Notes under the pieces: generated by a model | What the model was told of the DNA's origin: nothing | What the model saw: the letters and a program-made list of their open reading frames with translations, nothing else | The model's database searches: none | Translations under genes and position numbers: made by a program | Part shown: positions 63,892 through 64,000 of the stretch, piece by piece | How the letters are laid out: each line of letters begins with the position of its first letter | Numbering within the stretch: position 1 is the first letter of the stretch | Assembly (NCBI RefSeq): GCF_045528445.1 | Contig: NZ_JBGQQU010000006.1 | Span: forward strand, 38,083-102,082 | Reading direction: 5' to 3' | Source of the DNA: Desemzia sp045528445 | GTDB lineage: Bacteria; Bacillota; Bacilli; Lactobacillales; Carnobacteriaceae | DNA length: 64,000 nt

Positions 63892-64000
63892 TTAAGCTGT
63901 TTGTTCAGCTTCGTACTCTTCGAGTGTTTTTCCGACACTGCGAAGATATCTTTTGAAAGATTCTAGTTTCCACGGGTGAGATTGTGGGGGAATATACTGG
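63892..64000 (-). CDS. C-terminal end of a transposase (partial)
   Basis: The last 36 codons on the minus strand read QYIPPQSHPWKLESFKRYL and end LEEYEAEQTA before TAA. A YIPP.SHPW..xSF ending is characteristic, as I recall, of IS1202/ISNCY-type integrase-core transposases. The main DDE domain lies beyond the window, so the family is a moderate-confidence inference. Confidence 0.55.
   Translation of the reverse strand, partial: QYIPPQSHPWKLESFKRYLRSVGKTLEEYEAEQTA

Larger units (their letters stand above)
63788..64000 (-). mobile_element. Partial insertion sequence, IS1202/ISNCY-like, cut by window edge
   Basis: Downstream of dnaI lies TGTCAAGCGAAAGTTAAAATG (from 63788), a likely terminal repeat. 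A perfect 20-bp hairpin (63824-63870) and the C-terminus of a minus-strand transposase follow. The family is inferred from the transposase tail, and the other end of the element lies outside the window. Confidence 0.5.

Overview
The window is chromosomal DNA of a low-GC Gram-positive bacterium of the Lactobacillales. Gene order (pgsA-cinA-recA-rny-ymdB-mutSL, ruvAB-queA-tgt-yajC-comN, yhaONM, prsA/hit-ytxH/ecsAB, the ytp-type cluster ending in sftA, then polA-mutM-coaE-nrdR-dnaB-dnaI), the A/T-rich intergenic DNA and the protein sequences suggest Carnobacteriaceae, most likely Carnobacterium. The genus is an inference from gene content, since no rRNA is present. No rRNA, tRNA, CRISPR array or prophage was seen.

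Layout. 1-11.9 kb: phospholipid synthesis (pgsA, cut by the window edge), then cinA, recA, rny, ymdB, mutS, mutL and two small membrane proteins. 11.9-20.7 kb: msrB, ruvA, ruvB, queA, a TetR regulator, tgt, yajC, comN, a DtxR-type metalloregulator and dinB. 20.7-21.4 kb: a 700-base gene-free stretch with flanking inverted repeats and strongly palindromic, relatively GC-rich DNA. 21.4-33.5 kb: an UPF0173 hydrolase, a CBS/DRTGG regulator, nrnA, a candidate structured RNA, a class A PBP, a YheA-like protein and yhaO/yhaN/yhaM. 33.2-45.7 kb: a DsbA/SpxH-like gene interrupted by an in-frame stop, prsA, ytxH-like, hit, ecsAB, dat, a pyruvyl transferase, an aminoglycoside-phosphotransferase-fold kinase, trmB, an M42 peptidase, a thioredoxin, a universal stress protein and ytpR. 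45.9-54.6 kb: sftA, a DUF305 protein, an FAD-linked oxidase, an aldo/keto reductase and murC. 54.6-56.4 kb: an Msr-type ABC-F gene behind a leader-peptide attenuator. 56.5-63.8 kb: polA, mutM, coaE, nrdR, dnaB, dnaI, then the start of an insertion sequence.

The content is mostly housekeeping and rich in DNA repair and replication (recA, mutSL, ruvAB, dinB, polA, mutM, dnaBI) and in RNA and nanoRNA turnover (rny, yhaM, nrnA). The most distinctive system is the ABC-F locus. A 14-residue leader peptide carrying an Arg-Leu-Arg macrolide-arrest motif lies within a leader that can form a long-range 15-bp helix and ends in an intrinsic terminator, just before an Msr-like ribosome-protection ATPase. 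Other points for a second look are the 20.8-21.3 kb palindromic element, two copies of a roughly 100-bp inverted-repeat element placed in terminator T-tracts, the RNA-like leader before the PBP, the interrupted SpxH-like gene, an 18-bp palindrome over the rny promoter, and three small genes below usual size cut-offs.

Start codons were moved downstream of the longest ORF in many genes because a Shine-Dalgarno sequence (SD) fits the internal start better. Each case is noted. All promoter, terminator and RNA-structure calls were made by eye.
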